Positions 44,357 to 56,007 of a DNA stretch of 64,000 nt are shown here, piece after piece; the first letter of the stretch is position 1, and each line of letters opens with the position of its first letter. This stretch comes from Mauremys mutica (Eukaryota > Chordata > Testudines > Geoemydidae): the NCBI RefSeq assembly GCF_020497125.1, contig NC_059072.1, forward strand, positions 70,377,697 to 70,441,696, read 5' to 3'. The translations under genes were made by a program, and so were the position numbers. The notes under the pieces were generated by a model. That model had not been told where the DNA came from and ran no database searches. It worked only from the letters and a program-made list of their open reading frames with translations.

Positions 44357-45312
44357 GCAACTTTCTGTGTTTATTCATCCAATAGTCAGTCAAAAAAATT
44401 TCAAGAACCTGCTTCATGTTTACTCTCCACTTTAGTACCCTTCTTCATGGAATTCAACATGGCACTAAAAGGTTTATAGATTTTCCATTTCGGAGGCAAC
44501 ACGAGGGGGGGGAGTGGGGTGAGGTGCCCCCCCCCTGATTTATGCTAGCATTTGTTGGCCTCCCCTCAGTCACATGGCCCCCTCCCCGCAGAGCAGCAGC
44601 TGCCAGAGCCAGCGAACTGTGCCCCAGAGGGAGAGGCAGGAACAACAGCTAGGAGCTTCAGGGAGGGACTGCTGCTTTCTGGGAGGGGATACTGAGAGTA
44701 AGGTCAGGGCCTGCCTGGTGGAGGCGTGACTCAAGCTGTTGTTGGAGCAGCTGCATCTTTAAATTGTGCCCCTCCCCCACTATCAGGAGGTAGAGATCCT
44801 CTTGTTCCATTTGATCCAGTGTCTGAATGCTCTCTTACCACCTTACAATGAACAATGTACTTTAGGGAATGAGCAAGGAGGTTGAGTGAGCCAAGTGATC
44901 TTCCTTTTACAGCCTGCATGGGAGGAGACTAGAGGGGTGTCAAGGCTGGCATTGGTGGAAGAATGGAGAAGGGTACACAAAAAAAGAATGTAGGAGAGGT
45001 AGGAAGGAGTGCCTGATATAAGCATTGGAAACAGGTACTCAAATTTAATTTTGATACACAGGGCAATAGGAAGCCAGTGAAGCACAACTATTACTCTGCA
45101 CTATTCTCTCAAGTTAGGAGGCAGATTGGTCTCCTGAACTGGGTATCCAATCTGGAGTCTCCATTTAGTGCTGCTCAGCCCTCTGTGGGGTGGTTTCTAC
45201 TGGCTGATGTCTGAAGAAAGGAAGAAGGAAGTCTGCAAAGGTAATTCTCAAAAGGAAGAAAAGTTTTTAACCTATAACCAGAGTTCTCAGTATGTTGCCT
45301 CAAGAGAGCCAC
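44357..45312. other. Unassigned sequence
   Basis: About 44,485-44,780 is GC-rich and might be a decayed DNA element, but no termini were found. No gene recognised. Confidence 0.35.
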
Positions 45313-45668
45313 ACTAGAATCATAGAATCATAGAATTCAAGATCAGAAGGGACCATTATGATCATCTAGTCTGACCTCCTGCAAGATGCAGGCCACATTA
45401 GCCGATCTACCCACTCTTTTAGCAAGCGACCCCTGCCCCATGCTTCGGAGGAAGGCGAAAAACCTCCAGGTACACTGCCAATCTGCCCTGGAGGAAAATT
45501 CCTTCCCGACCCCAAATATGGCGGTCAGCTGAACCCCGAGCATGCGGGCAAGACTCTCCAGCCACACCCTCTGAAAGAGGTTAAGAATATCATATTATTG
45601 ACCCAATTTGACCCAATTAAGTACCAGTTTGGCACTTAATTGACCTATTGACTAAGCCCGTTATCCTA

Positions 45669-48644
45669 TTATACCATCTCCTCCATAAACTTATCTAGCT
45701 TAATCTTAAAGTCATGGAGGTCCTTCGCCCCTACTGTTTCCCTCGGTAGGCTGTTCCAGTATTGCACTCCCCTGATGGTTAGAAACCTTCGTCTAATTTC
45801 AAGCCTAAATTTCCTGACTGACAATTTATATCCGTTTGTCCTCGTGTCTACATTAGCACTGAGCTGAAATAATTCCTCTCCTTCCCTGGTATTTATCCCT
45901 CTGATATATTTAAAGAGTGCAATCATATCTCCCCTTATCCTTCTTTTGGTTAAGGAAAACAAACCGAGCTCCTCAAGTCTCCTGTCATACGACAGGCCTT
46001 CCATTCCTCGGATCATTCTAGTGGCCCTTCTTTGTACCCGTTCCAGTTTTAACTCATCCTTCTTAAACATGGGAGACCAAAACTGCACACAATACTCCAA
46101 ATGAGGTCTCACCAACGCCTTATATAACGGGACTAGCACTTCCTTATCCCTACTAGAAATACCCCGCCTAATGCAACCCAAGACCGCATTAGCTTTTTTA
46201 ACGGCCACATCACATTGCCTACTCATAGTCATCCTACGATCAACCAGGACTCCCAGGTCCTTCTCCTCCTCCGTTACTTCCAACTGGTGCGTCCCTAGCT
46301 TATAACTAAAATTCCTGTTAGTCATCCCTAAATGCATAACCTTACACTTCTCACTATTGAATTTCATCCTGTTACTAATACTCCAGTTTACAAGGTCATC
46401 CAAATCTCCCTGGAGGATATCCCGATCCTTCTCCGAATTGGCAATACCTCCCAACTTGGTGTCGTCCGCAAACTTTATCAGCCCACTCCTACTCTTGGTT
46501 CCCAGGTCAGCAATAAATAGATTGAATAAAATAGGACCCAAAACCGAACCTTGAGGAACTCCACTGGTAACCCCCCTCCAACCCGACAGTTCCCCTTTCA
46601 GTACTACCCTCTGCAGTCTCCCCTTTAACCAACTCCTTATCCACCTCTGGATTTTCATTTCGATCCCCATCTTTTCCAATTTAACCAATAATTCCTCATG
46701 CGGTACCGTATCAAACGCCTTACTGAAATCCAGATATATTAGATCCACCGCATTTCCCTTGTCTAAAAAATCTGTTACTTTCTCAAAGAAGGAGATCAGA
46801 TTGGTTTGGCACGATCTACCTTTCGTAAATCCATGCTGTAATCTATCCCAGTTGTCATCGGCCTCCTGCTCCTTAACCACTCTCTCTTTCAAAATTTTTT
46901 CCATTACTTTGCATACTACAGATGTTAAACTAACAGGCCTGTAGTTACCCGGGTCACTTTTTTTCCCCTTCTTGAATATAGGAACTACATTAGCTAATCT
47001 CCAGTCCAACGGTACAATCCCCGAATTTAGAGATTTATTAAAAATCATCGCTAACGGGCTAGCAATATCACTCGCCAATTCCCTTAATATTCTAGGATGA
47101 AGATTATCCGGGCCCCCCGATTTACTTCCGTTAAGCTGTTCAAGTTTGGCCTCCACCTCAGATACCGTAATGTCTACCCCCATATCTTCATTCCCATCGG
47201 TCCCTCTATCACTATTCCTTAGCCCTTCATTAGCCTCATTAAAGACCGTGGCAAAATATTCATTCAGATATTGTGCCATTCCAAGATTATCCCTAATCTC
47301 CACTCCGTTTAAAGTTTTAAGCGGTCCCACTTCTTCCTTCTTGGTTTTCTTCCTATTTATATGGCTAAAAAACCTTTTGCTATTGGTTTTAATCCCCTTC
47401 GCTAGGTCCATCTCCACCCGTCGCTTTGCCTTTCTCACTGCATCCCTACACCCTCTGACCTCAATAAGGTAGGTTTCTTTGCTGATCCCTCCCATTTTCC
47501 ACTCCCGGTACGCTTTCTGTTTTTTCTTAATGACCCCTCTAAGACGCTTGGTCATCCAGCTCGGTCTAAAACTGCTACCTACGAGCCGTTTTCCCTTTCT
47601 CGGGATACATGCCTCAGACAACTCCTGCAATTTCAACCTGAAGTAACCCCAGGCGTCATCTACCTTTAGATTCCTAAATATGTTGGTCCAGTCCACTTCC
47701 CTAACTAGTCGTCTTAATTTAGTAAAGTTAGCCCTTTTGAAATCGTAAACCCTAGTCTCAGATGCAATATTAATTATCCTCTCATTAATTTTGAAACGAA
47801 TTAGCTCGTGATCACTCGAGCCAAGGTTGTCCCCTACAACTATTTCCTCAACAAGGTCCTCATTACTCACCAAAATCAGATCTAAAATGGCATCCCCCCT
47901 CGTCGGTTCAGCAACCACTTGATGTAGGAATTCATCAGCTATCACGTCTAGGAAAAGCTGAGCCCTATTGTTATTACTAGCATTTGTTTCCCAATCTATA
48001 TCTGGGAAGTTAAAGTCTCCCATGATCAAGCAGTTCCTATTAGTGTTTACCTCCTTAAAGACATTAAAGAGCTCTCTATCCGTCTCCAAGCTAGATCCTG
48101 GCGGTCTATAGCACACCCCAATCACTATCCCGGGTGAGGCTCTGGTAGTTTTCTTCCCTAATGTGACCATTGCCCACACAGACTCCGTATTAACCATTGC
48201 ATTGCTAGTTATTTCATTACATTTCACCTCATTATTGATATACAATGCTACTCCCCCACCTTTACCTTTGCATCGGTCTTTTCTAAACAGCACATACCCT
48301 TCCATACCTGTACTCCAGTCATGGCTATCGTTCCACCATGTTTCGGTTATTCCTACGATATCCGGTTTCAATTCTCGGACCAGGAGCTCCAGTTCCTCCA
48401 TTTTATTACCTAAGCTTCTCGCATTGGTGAACAAACATCCTACCTTTTGCTGTTGTTCTCCTCTCACTCTTCTCACCCCGCTCGGTAGGGACACAGTACT
48501 ACCAGTATGACCTGTCGATCTAGTATCCGTCCCCCCCCTCTTCCTTACACCTAACCGTCCCCCTCTGGCTATATCTGTTGTTATCTTCTTGTTCTCACTC
48601 CCAATGTATAAATTTGGCGTGGAGTGCACCAGGGCCTCTCCCAA
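45669..48644 (-). CDS. CR1 ORF2 endonuclease-reverse transcriptase
   Basis: An open 991-residue protein that nicks target DNA and reverse-transcribes the element RNA at the nick. An apurinic-type endonuclease occupies about residues 65-290: TNARSLGNK near 73, ITETWW near 99, CYRPPGSS near 178, GDFNFPDIDW near 209, SSDHELI near 276. The reverse transcriptase spans about 520-790: FKKGKKSDPGNYRPVSL near 557, YLDFSKAFDTVPH near 637, [15 protein letters not shown] near 693 and catalytic FADDTK near 725. The CR1 C-terminus contains [20 protein letters not shown] and RRATRMI. The ATG used lies 17 bases after the ORF1 stop; re-initiation or another coupling is likely. All key residues are present. 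Confidence 0.93.
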   Translation of the reverse strand: MGEALVHSTPNLYIGSENKKITTDIARGGRLGVRKRGGTDTRSTGHTGSTVSLPSGVRRVRGEQQQKVGCLFTNARSLGNKMEELELLVRELKPDIVGITETWWNDSHDWSTGMEGYVLFRKDRCKGKGGGVALYINNEVKCNEITSNAMVNTESVWAMVTLGKKTTRASPGIVIGVCYRPPGSSLETDRELFNVFKEVNTNRNCLIMGDFNFPDIDWETNASNNNRAQLFLDVIADEFLHQVVAEPTRGDAILDLILVSNEDLVEEIVVGDNLGSSDHELIRFKINERIINIASETRVYDFKRANFTKLRRLVREVDWTNIFRNLKVDDAWGYFRLKLQELSEACIPRKGKRLVGSSFRPSWMTKRLRGVIKKKQKAYREWKMGGISKETYLIEVRGCRDAVRKAKRRVEMDLAKGIKTNSKRFFSHINRKKTKKEEVGPLKTLNGVEIRDNLGMAQYLNEYFATVFNEANEGLRNSDRGTDGNEDMGVDITVSEVEAKLEQLNGSKSGGPDNLHPRILRELASDIASPLAMIFNKSLNSGIVPLDWRLANVVPIFKKGKKSDPGNYRPVSLTSVVCKVMEKILKERVVKEQEADDNWDRLQHGFTKGRSCQTNLISFFEKVTDFLDKGNAVDLIYLDFSKAFDTVPHEELLVKLEKMGIEMKIQRWIRSWLKGRLQRVVLKGELSGWRGVTSGVPQGSVLGPILFNLFIADLGTKSRSGLIKFADDTKLGGIANSEKDRDILQGDLDDLVNWSISNRMKFNSEKCKVMHLGMTNRNFSYKLGTHQLEVTEEEKDLGVLVDRRMTMSRQCDVAVKKANAVLGCIRRGISSRDKEVLVPLYKALVRPHLEYCVQFWSPMFKKDELKLERVQRRATRMIRGMEGLSYDRRLEELGLFSLTKRRIRGDMIALFKYIRGINTREGEELFQLSANVDTRTNGYKLSVRKFRLEIRRRFLTIRGVQYWNSLPRETVGAKDLHDFKIKLDKFMEEMV

Positions 48645-48661
48645 CCGTCTCCCCCCAGTGT

Positions 48662-49795
48662 CTAGTTTAAAGCTCTTTTAATCAGATGAGCCAGCCTCCC
48701 TCCTAGAAGTCTACTTCCTTCCCTACTTAGGTGGAGCCCATCCCGTGAGAACAGTTGTCTGTCCCCAAAAGCCTCCCAGTGCCCATACATCCCAAAGCCC
48801 TCCTTGTAACACCACTCTCTCAGCCAACTATTAATCGTCAGGATTCTCTCACCCCTTTGGCGCCCTTCCCTAGGGACAGGTAGGATCCCACTGAAGATCA
48901 CCTGAGCCTCAATTTCCTTAAGCGTCTTACCCAACCTGGCATAGTCTCCCTTGATCCTGTCTAGCGAGAATCTAGCAGTATCATTCGTTCCCACATGAAG
49001 GATGACCAAAGGGTTCTTACCTGCTCCTCTTAGGATCCTTTTCAACCTCAGGTCCACATCCCGTATTTTAGCGCCCGGTAGACAGCACACCCTTCTGTTC
49101 TCCGGATCGGCCCTGGTCACAGGCCTGTCCAACCTTCTTAGTATGGAGTCCCCAATCACGTAGACCTGCCTTTGCCTGGGGACAGTGCGGTCCTCTAACC
49201 TATCCCCCGTTCCCCCTGGTTGCAAGCTCCTTCCATTCCTATCTTCCCTTGTGGTTCCCCTTAAGCCATCCTGTAATCTCCCCTGACCCAAACTTGGTGT
49301 TGCCTCCATAGACTCCTCCCCTCTATCTATGGGACTGGCCGCTCGTCTCTTTTTCCTTGGCCTCCCACCATCAGCTACCATATTCTTTACCCCTTCCTCA
49401 TTCTCCAAACCTTCAAACCTGTTCCTTAGCTCTATTTCCCCGTCACTGGCTCTCCTTTTCCTTGGCCTGCTTCTCACAGTCACATGCTTCCACCGCCCAT
49501 CCTCCTCGTCTGGTGGTCCCCCCTCACTGGCCTTAGCCCCTGCTCCCACCTGTGCCCCTGGGCGTTCCCCTTCAGTTACTGCCTGCCATTGCTCCATCAG
49601 CTGCTCGAACCCCCTTCTATTCTCTATCAGGGTTTCTACCTGCAGCTCTAGGCCCTGGATCTTTTCCTCCAGCAGCTCTATTAGGCGACACTTCATACAT
49701 ACATAGTACTGCTCTGGGTCCCCTGCTAGAACCAGGTACATACCGCAGCTGCTGCATGCTCTCATCCTTGGTGTGTCCTCCGCTGCTTGGCTCAT
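48662..49795 (-). CDS. CR1 ORF1 protein with zinc-finger and esterase domains
   Basis: An open 377-residue protein. The N-terminus has a CxxC...CxxC finger (CSSCG about residue 14, CMKC about 33) followed by a coiled coil (about 38-75, LLEEKIQGLELQVETLIENR) and a basic, disordered middle. The C-terminal half is an SGNH/GDSL-type esterase: VYVIGDSILRRLD near 211 with the candidate nucleophile serine, VGTNDTARF near 267, and DGLHLSREG near 355 with Asp/His. Such ORF1 proteins bind element RNA; the esterase role is unknown. It precedes ORF2 on the same transcript. Confidence 0.9.
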   Translation of the reverse strand: MSQAAEDTPRMRACSSCGMYLVLAGDPEQYYVCMKCRLIELLEEKIQGLELQVETLIENRRGFEQLMEQWQAVTEGERPGAQVGAGAKASEGGPPDEEDGRWKHVTVRSRPRKRRASDGEIELRNRFEGLENEEGVKNMVADGGRPRKKRRAASPIDRGEESMEATPSLGQGRLQDGLRGTTREDRNGRSLQPGGTGDRLEDRTVPRQRQVYVIGDSILRRLDRPVTRADPENRRVCCLPGAKIRDVDLRLKRILRGAGKNPLVILHVGTNDTARFSLDRIKGDYARLGKTLKEIEAQVIFSGILPVPREGRQRGERILTINSWLREWCYKEGFGMYGHWEAFGDRQLFSRDGLHLSREGSRLLGGRLAHLIKRALN

Positions 49796-50157
49796 GGCTG
49801 CTGCTGTCCCGGCCTCGCTCGGTGCTTGTACCTAGGGAAGCACAGGGGACACGGCGCGGCCCCCTTCCTCCTCCCCCTGCTAACTCCCACGCAAACTCCC
49901 CTGTTAGCAGCTCTGTTTGCTGCCTCCTGTGCCGCTGCCTGGCTGGGCGGCCGCTTTTATAGGCCCCTCCTAGCCTGGCTCCACCCCCTAATCAGGGCTC
50001 AGCCAATCCAGGCTCGGCTGCCCCTTCAGCAGTCTGCCCCTCCGGGCCTCTACTGAGGGAGACAAACACTACACAAACAGACACAAAGACACTCACCTGC
50101 TCCTCCAATGGGAACTCCCACGCAAACTCCCCTGTTAGCAGCTCTGTTTGCTGCCTC
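49796..50157 (-). promoter_or_regulatory. CR1 5' UTR with partial tandem duplication
   Basis: A 45-bp block (aactcccacgcaaactcccc... on the plus strand) occurs at 49,882-49,926 and again, apparently identical, at 50,113-50,157, 231 bases apart. The outer copy is cut short. This suggests tandem 5' promoter units, the outer one 5'-truncated. Both units lie in GC-rich sequence fitting an internal promoter. Confidence 0.7.
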
Positions 50158-50374
50158 TCACCCGCTACTTCAAAATTCTTTTGATGCTCTCAGAGGTTGG
50201 AAAAGAATTGAAATGGATGAGGGCTATGCCTATGCCATCTTCATACCCCTGCTCTAAATGTTTGGATCTAGGAGAGGATGAGCAGCTTCAGCATTCATTG
50301 CAGTCTAAATAGTTTCCAACCAACTATCTCAAGGACATATGTTTTTCTCAAAATTCTTGGTAAAGCCTTTATTT

Positions 50375-50850
50375 GGCGCTGGTGAGGCCTCAGCTGGAGA
50401 CCTGCATCCAAATCTGGGCACCACACTTTAGGAAAGATGTGAATAAGTTGGAGAGAGTGCAGAGGAGGGCAACAAAAATGATAAAAGGTTTAAAAAACCT
50501 GATCTAGGAGGAAAAAAAACTGGTTATGTTTAGTCTTGAGAAAAGAGGACAGATAATAAATCTTTGGATATGTTAATGGCTGTTATAAACAGGACAGGGA
50601 TCAACTATTCTCCATGTCCATTGAACGTAGGACAAGAAGTAATGGGCTTAATATGCTGCAAGGGAGATTTAAATTGGATATTAGGAAAAACTTTTCTAAC
50701 TATAAGGGTAGTTAAGCTGTGGAATAGGCTTCCAAGGAATATTTTGGAATTCCCATCATCACAGGCTTTTAAAAACAGGTTAGACAAACACCTGTCAGGG
50801 ATGGTATAGGTTTACTTGGTCTAACCTCAGGGTGCTGGATGTGATGACTA
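50375..50850 (+). mobile_element. CR1 LINE, truncated 3' end
   Basis: It reads as the CR1 ORF C-terminus ('ggtgaggcctcagctggaga' for the VRPQLE segment, 'gagggcaacaaaaatgataa'), then 'cctgtcagggatggtatagg' and a short 3' UTR. Stops break it. Confidence 0.8.
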
Positions 50851-50945
50851 AGGGTATGTCTACACTGCAATTAGACACCTTAGCTTGGGCTAAGGGGCTG
50901 TTTAATGCAGTGTAGCCCTTCGGGCTCAGGCTAGGTCAAAGAAGT
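50849..50945. mobile_element. Fold-back MITE, left fragment
   Basis: It starts taagggtatgtctacactgc and matches the left arm of the 12,633-12,904 family ('aattagacacct'). The right arm is absent. Confidence 0.5.
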
Positions 50946-51069
50946 GTGCCTTGCACTTAGGGCAGAAGGTGGTGATGTTTACGATACACCATGCTTCCAT
51001 TATTTCTTGCTGGGTGACTCCTAGTTCCAAATGGTTTGCCATTTGCATTGCCTGCTCTAGAGTTAGCTA

Positions 51070-51446
51070 TGGGCTTGCCTACATGGTGCTATAGTTCACA
51101 CCAGAAGGATGTAAATTTTAGTCTGTACTAGCATGTCTCACAGTAACTGGCTCATGCTGAACCTGCGGGTGTGCACTAAAAGTTTCATGTTAATATAATC
51201 CAGTTTCAAACAGTACTTTGTTAGCGTGCACTAAGAAACTTTCTGACCCATGGACCTTGCTGGTGTGCACTGAAAGTTTCTTAGTGCATGTTAACATAGT
51301 ACTGTTTGAAACTGGATTATATTAACATGAAACTTTCTGTGCACACCAGCAGGGTCCATATGGGCCAGTTAGTGTGAGACATGCTAGAGTGCACTAAAAT
51401 TTACACCCCTCTGGTGTGGACTAAAGTGCTATGTGCACAAGCCCTC
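51070..51446. repeat. 377-bp near-palindromic fold-back element
   Basis: The two halves are inverted copies around about 51,255. Outer arms are gggcttgcctacatgg and its inverse ending gcacaagccctc. Inner arms are 'tttcatgttaatataatcca' and its complement in 'tggattatattaacatgaaa'. No coding. It is probably a MITE, and would form a very long hairpin if transcribed. Confidence 0.8.
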
Positions 51447-54400
51447 AGACTCTGAATGCAGTGTTGCCAACTCTTGTGATTTAATCAAGATTAAAGGAGT
51501 AAGGTCTGTGGGCCAGGCACTGTCTTGTTCTATGGGATCCTGGTCCATGACTGGGACTTCTAGGTATTATGATAATACAAATAATAAATAAATAACTAAG
51601 TCTCATATCTGGTATTTTTCTGAAATCCCCAGCTCCAGTCCCAGGTTTCCATGAGAATCTGAATTTTCTTTTTAAAGTTTCTAACCCCACAGCTGCAGAG
51701 AAGCCTGAAAACATGAATCCTAAAAGGCTCAAACACCAGAAGGCAAATAAAAAGAATCCAGACTTTATTGTTTTTTGTAAAAATCTCCTGATTTCAGGGG
51801 CCTGAATCATATTTTTGCAACACTTGGGATTAGCAATACTGCAAGTGTAATGTTTCTGAAAGTTCTGTATATGAAATCCCAATTACTAGATGTGTTCTTC
51901 TTTACTGATATCCAAGTCACAATTGTCTGCTTGTTCATATAGAAGTGTTATAAAGGCTTCCACACGTTCTTCAGACCTCTGCATTCTCTGCTAGCAACAT
52001 GCCTGTTTTCATGGATTACATGCCTTTCTGGAATTAAAACTTTATGAATACATGATATCATCATTCTTGGGTAAATGATTTATAAGTACAGCATTGTCAC
52101 TGAAGCCTCTCTCTCAATACACTTCACTGGAGAGCTTTTGCCTAGAATTTTTTCCTCCCCATCCTCCTGGCTTCATGCTACAGATTTAAAGCAAAAATAC
52201 ACAGCCTCACACAGGCCATTTTTTAAACAGCAGCTGTTTCCTCCAAGCCCAATCTTATATAAACACAAGAGTTTCTACAGAGAGAGAGTACCTCAGATTA
52301 TTTAGATTAGTCCAGTTAATTGATTGCCTTTTTTTTCAAAGTCTCAGCCAAGCCATTATCCTTTTTCATCAATCTTCCCAGCAGTCTCCAAATGTCCTAT
52401 TTATTGCACTTAAAGTTCTGTCTAAACAACATTCAATCATCTCTGATGCAAATTCAAATGAAGAGTTTTCCCATGGACTCTTAATAGCCTGTAATACCTC
52501 TTCACTGGAGGGAGAATGACACATGATAAATGTACAGGGGAGGCACTCTTAAGACTGATAATTTCTTCAGATGAATTTGCCTGATGACACTGGTGTAAAA
52601 TGAACTGCAGCATTTCCGTGGGCATTTGAAAGGAAGTCTTCATATAGGCTTTATGGAATGGATGATACATTAATTGCACTATTAAAAAGATTCCAAAGGG
52701 TAACATGTTTCAGCATTATATTTAAACTGCAGCTGGAGTGTGTAACTTGTAAGCAGTGATTGCGTAGAACCTTACATTTTAGGCACTCTCTGATTTAAAG
52801 GTTCTGGAAATGTGCAATGAGATGGAATCAAAGCCGTTATGGCTTGTTCCACTGTAAATTGAAACATAGCATGCTGGTCTATTTAGGTCGAGTGCACTAA
52901 TTCCAGTTCAGAATCACCAGACGCCCCCAATCCACATGCACACTGAATCAACCCCAACTTCCCTTCTGAATAAGAGAATAGTTTAAGAACAGCCTCTTCA
53001 TTATCACTAGCTCAACAGTGACCAATACCAAGTGCTACTTTAAAAAGTGCTCACCTATCAAAGGACAATGGATGTGGACAAAGTTCCTCCAAACAACAAG
53101 AGACCCAAACAAGAACATTCTAAATGAATGGACCTTTTTGCAAATCTTTGGTGTCAGCAATTTAGCCATAAGCGTTGAGAATACGTAGAAACACAGATGG
53201 CAGCAACTCAGTTTGGGAAGTTATTAATATTTATGACTAATATAGCACCCAAAAGTGCACTAGGCACGTCACATAAGCAAGTCCCTACTATGAAGAGTTC
53301 ACAGTGCTGTTTAACCATGTGTCACTTTACATATTGAACAGACATTTTTAAATTAAAGAACTTTGGGCCATATTGCACCCTGCACTTTCACACAGCCTTC
53401 CTACCATCCTTTCCCCTTTCCCCAGAGGTTGCAGGAGCCATTCGGAGATGGGATCTGTGAGATTCCAGAGAGGCAACATCATCCACCAACCAACCTTATT
53501 GTATTCTGTTGGTACATTAATGCTTACCCAGTCAACATTAAGATATCCCATTTTACCCGTCTATGCTAGAAATTCCCTCAATCCTCATGGGGTCTGTGGG
53601 TCCAGCAGCCAGCAGGGGAGTGCTAATCAACACAGTCTTAGACAATGGAGGTGAATAGAGGGGCTGGAATCCATGTGAAGGCACAAGATCTATTTTCCTA
53701 GTGTGGACAAAGCCTCTAAGCACTTAGGACATTGTGCTATATTAACAGCAGCCATCATCTCTACTCAGGGTAGAATTTACTTGCAAAAAACTATGTTTGA
53801 GCTCAGACATAGTTAGGATACAACTTCTAAACTCGTGTATAAGTTCAAGTATAGGCAGGGCCTGCAGTTGATTTAGTGTGCTATATGCTCTCAGTCCGTA
53901 AATAGTCATCATAACCTCTGGACATGCCATCTTATTTACAGAGAATGAGCCAAGTCAGGTTTATTTTTCCATGGTAAGTACCTGAAAAGCAATTTTCTAC
54001 ACTATTTAAAATATTCACCTTTTGGCACTTAGAACATTGCACTTATTAAAAGAATAACTTGCACTATTATTCACTGATTTGTTCCTGGACTACCAAAACC
54101 TTTTGTTTCAAAGGTCAAATAACTTCATTACTCATAACAACAACAACCTTGATGGGCTGATAATTACTTTCCACTTACTCTTTGAACCTCCAATACTCCA
54201 TCTAACTGATGAATTCACTTGACTAGATTATTGAAACATTTGCTTAGTAAATGTATACATCTGTGGCATTTTCAAAGTCCTCAAAATATGATGAAACGCT
54301 GTATAAACATTTATATCACACTGCTACAAGTTTTCTCCTGAAAGTCTCCTCCTCAAATGAAGGCCAGATTCAACCTTCTTCATTTGAAGATGTGTCTGCT

Positions 54401-56000
54401 TACACCAAGACTGAATTTGGTCCAGGGTCTCAGATACTAATACAGTTTGCATGTGTGTCCAGTACTGTTCAGAGTGGTATACTTTTAAAGCACTTTACAA
54501 TTCCATAGCCCATTAAGCCTACATTTCAATTTCCTCACAGGTAATATAATTGCACAGGTGTAAATGTGAGCAGAATTTGGTCTACGGAACCTTTATTATT
54601 GAGGATAAGCAAGATGAGGAAAAAATCCCTACTCAACCCAGGTTGAGATTACAATACTGAGAGTTAAAAAGAAACTGTAAGTAAAATGTAAGGAGTCAGT
54701 GGGTCTCCATAAACATAGAACTCCCTAACAGAGTTTTCACAGAGTCAGAGTCACTTATGAGTAATGCAGTCAACTGAAATGCATTCCAATCAAACCACAC
54801 ATAAGATAGTACAGTACACAACAACAAATACGCACACTGACTAATACGGAGCTAATCCCAACATATCCTGTATGCAAAGAGCTCCCATTGAAGTTGTTGA
54901 AGTTCCTCGCCCCCTTTCAGTTCAGAACTTTAAGCAGAGCTCAGGTGCAATGAAAAAAAATCAAGCCCAGTGATACTAGCCACATGCTTAAAATTACATG
55001 ATGCCTAAACTTTGTGTTGAAGTAGGGCCTCTGTCTTTACGTTTATTAAAGATGTACAAATGCCACATTTTTGTAAGACAAAATGATCCATCTATTTTAA
55101 AATATTTTTCATTTTCTTTAAAAGTTAAGGTCAAATGTGTGTCAAAGTTAAACCAGAACTTTTCTCTACCTACTTGTATATAGCTTTATTTATATTGTAT
55201 TTACATGCAAAGGAATCTCTCTGGGCAAGATTCTGAGCTCAGTTACTCCATTGACTTCAGTAGAGTTACTCTGGATTTACCCAAACACAAATGAGATCAG
55301 AATGTGGCTCAGTGTCTGAGATTAAACAAAAACAAACAGCAAATTCTATGAACATTTTAAAACATGCAGTGAACAGGGTAATGGAATGAGTATTAACCAC
55401 AGTTTATTTGCAGAAGTACAGCAAGCAGTCTAAATAAATGGAAGCAACTGATCATTGTTTAGACATTCTGAGGTTTTATAAACATCATGTGCCATTAAAC
55501 TAATGGGGTCTAATGTATCTCTCAGACTTGTAGCTTTAGTACATAAAAATCTTTGTGCATAGTCCACGCATGTCCATTTAACAGTTTTATTTGCAGGCTA
55601 TTTATTGTGTTGAGATGCATTTAGGTCTTAATTAGCCAAACACTTTAATAACCTTTATGAACCTTCAGTTTTGAGAATCATAATCAGGGATTCAAAACCA
55701 TCCAAACAGCTAAGATTGGGCAAGTTGCCTTTTTTGCATGTTTACTAAACCTTTCGTGCACAGAACTGTAGTTGTTGATTTCTCTGGGGTAGTCTTATTT
55801 AGAGGAATCCTACCAGGATCACATGCTTTTGCCCAGATATTATTTGTGTGAAAAACATTAGACTTCAATATTTTAAGCCATTACTTACTTAGAATGTAGT
55901 AATAGCATGACATTGTTTTCACTTAGGGCTGGATCCAAAGCACATCGAAATAATAGAAAGAGTTCCAATGATTCCAATCAGATTGGACTTGGATCAGACT
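51447..56000. other. Unassigned AT-rich sequence
   Basis: No gene, RNA or transposon recognised over about 4.5 kb apart from short fold-backs (for example 55,224-55,312). This is the longest repeat-poor stretch in the window. Confidence 0.4.
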
Positions 56001-56007
56001 CTTAGTG

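Larger units (their letters stand above)
45313..50157 (-). mobile_element. Full-length CR1 LINE with both ORFs intact
   Basis: A minus-strand CR1 of about 4.8 kb: 5' UTR (50,157-49,796), ORF1, ORF2, 3' UTR and the terminal short repeat (attctatgattctatgattc as read on the minus strand, about 45,313-45,336). Neither ORF has a stop or frameshift. Almost all other CR1 copies in the window are short 3' fragments, so this one is young. No flanking target duplication was seen, which is not unusual for CR1. Confidence 0.9.

Noticed and set aside
47146..49962. Long plus-strand open frames opposite the CR1
   Set aside because: They are antisense shadows of the two CR1 ORFs.
51481..51882. A 133-codon minus-strand frame
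   Set aside because: No recognisable domain or supporting context; it fits the chance length expected in a 64-kb window.
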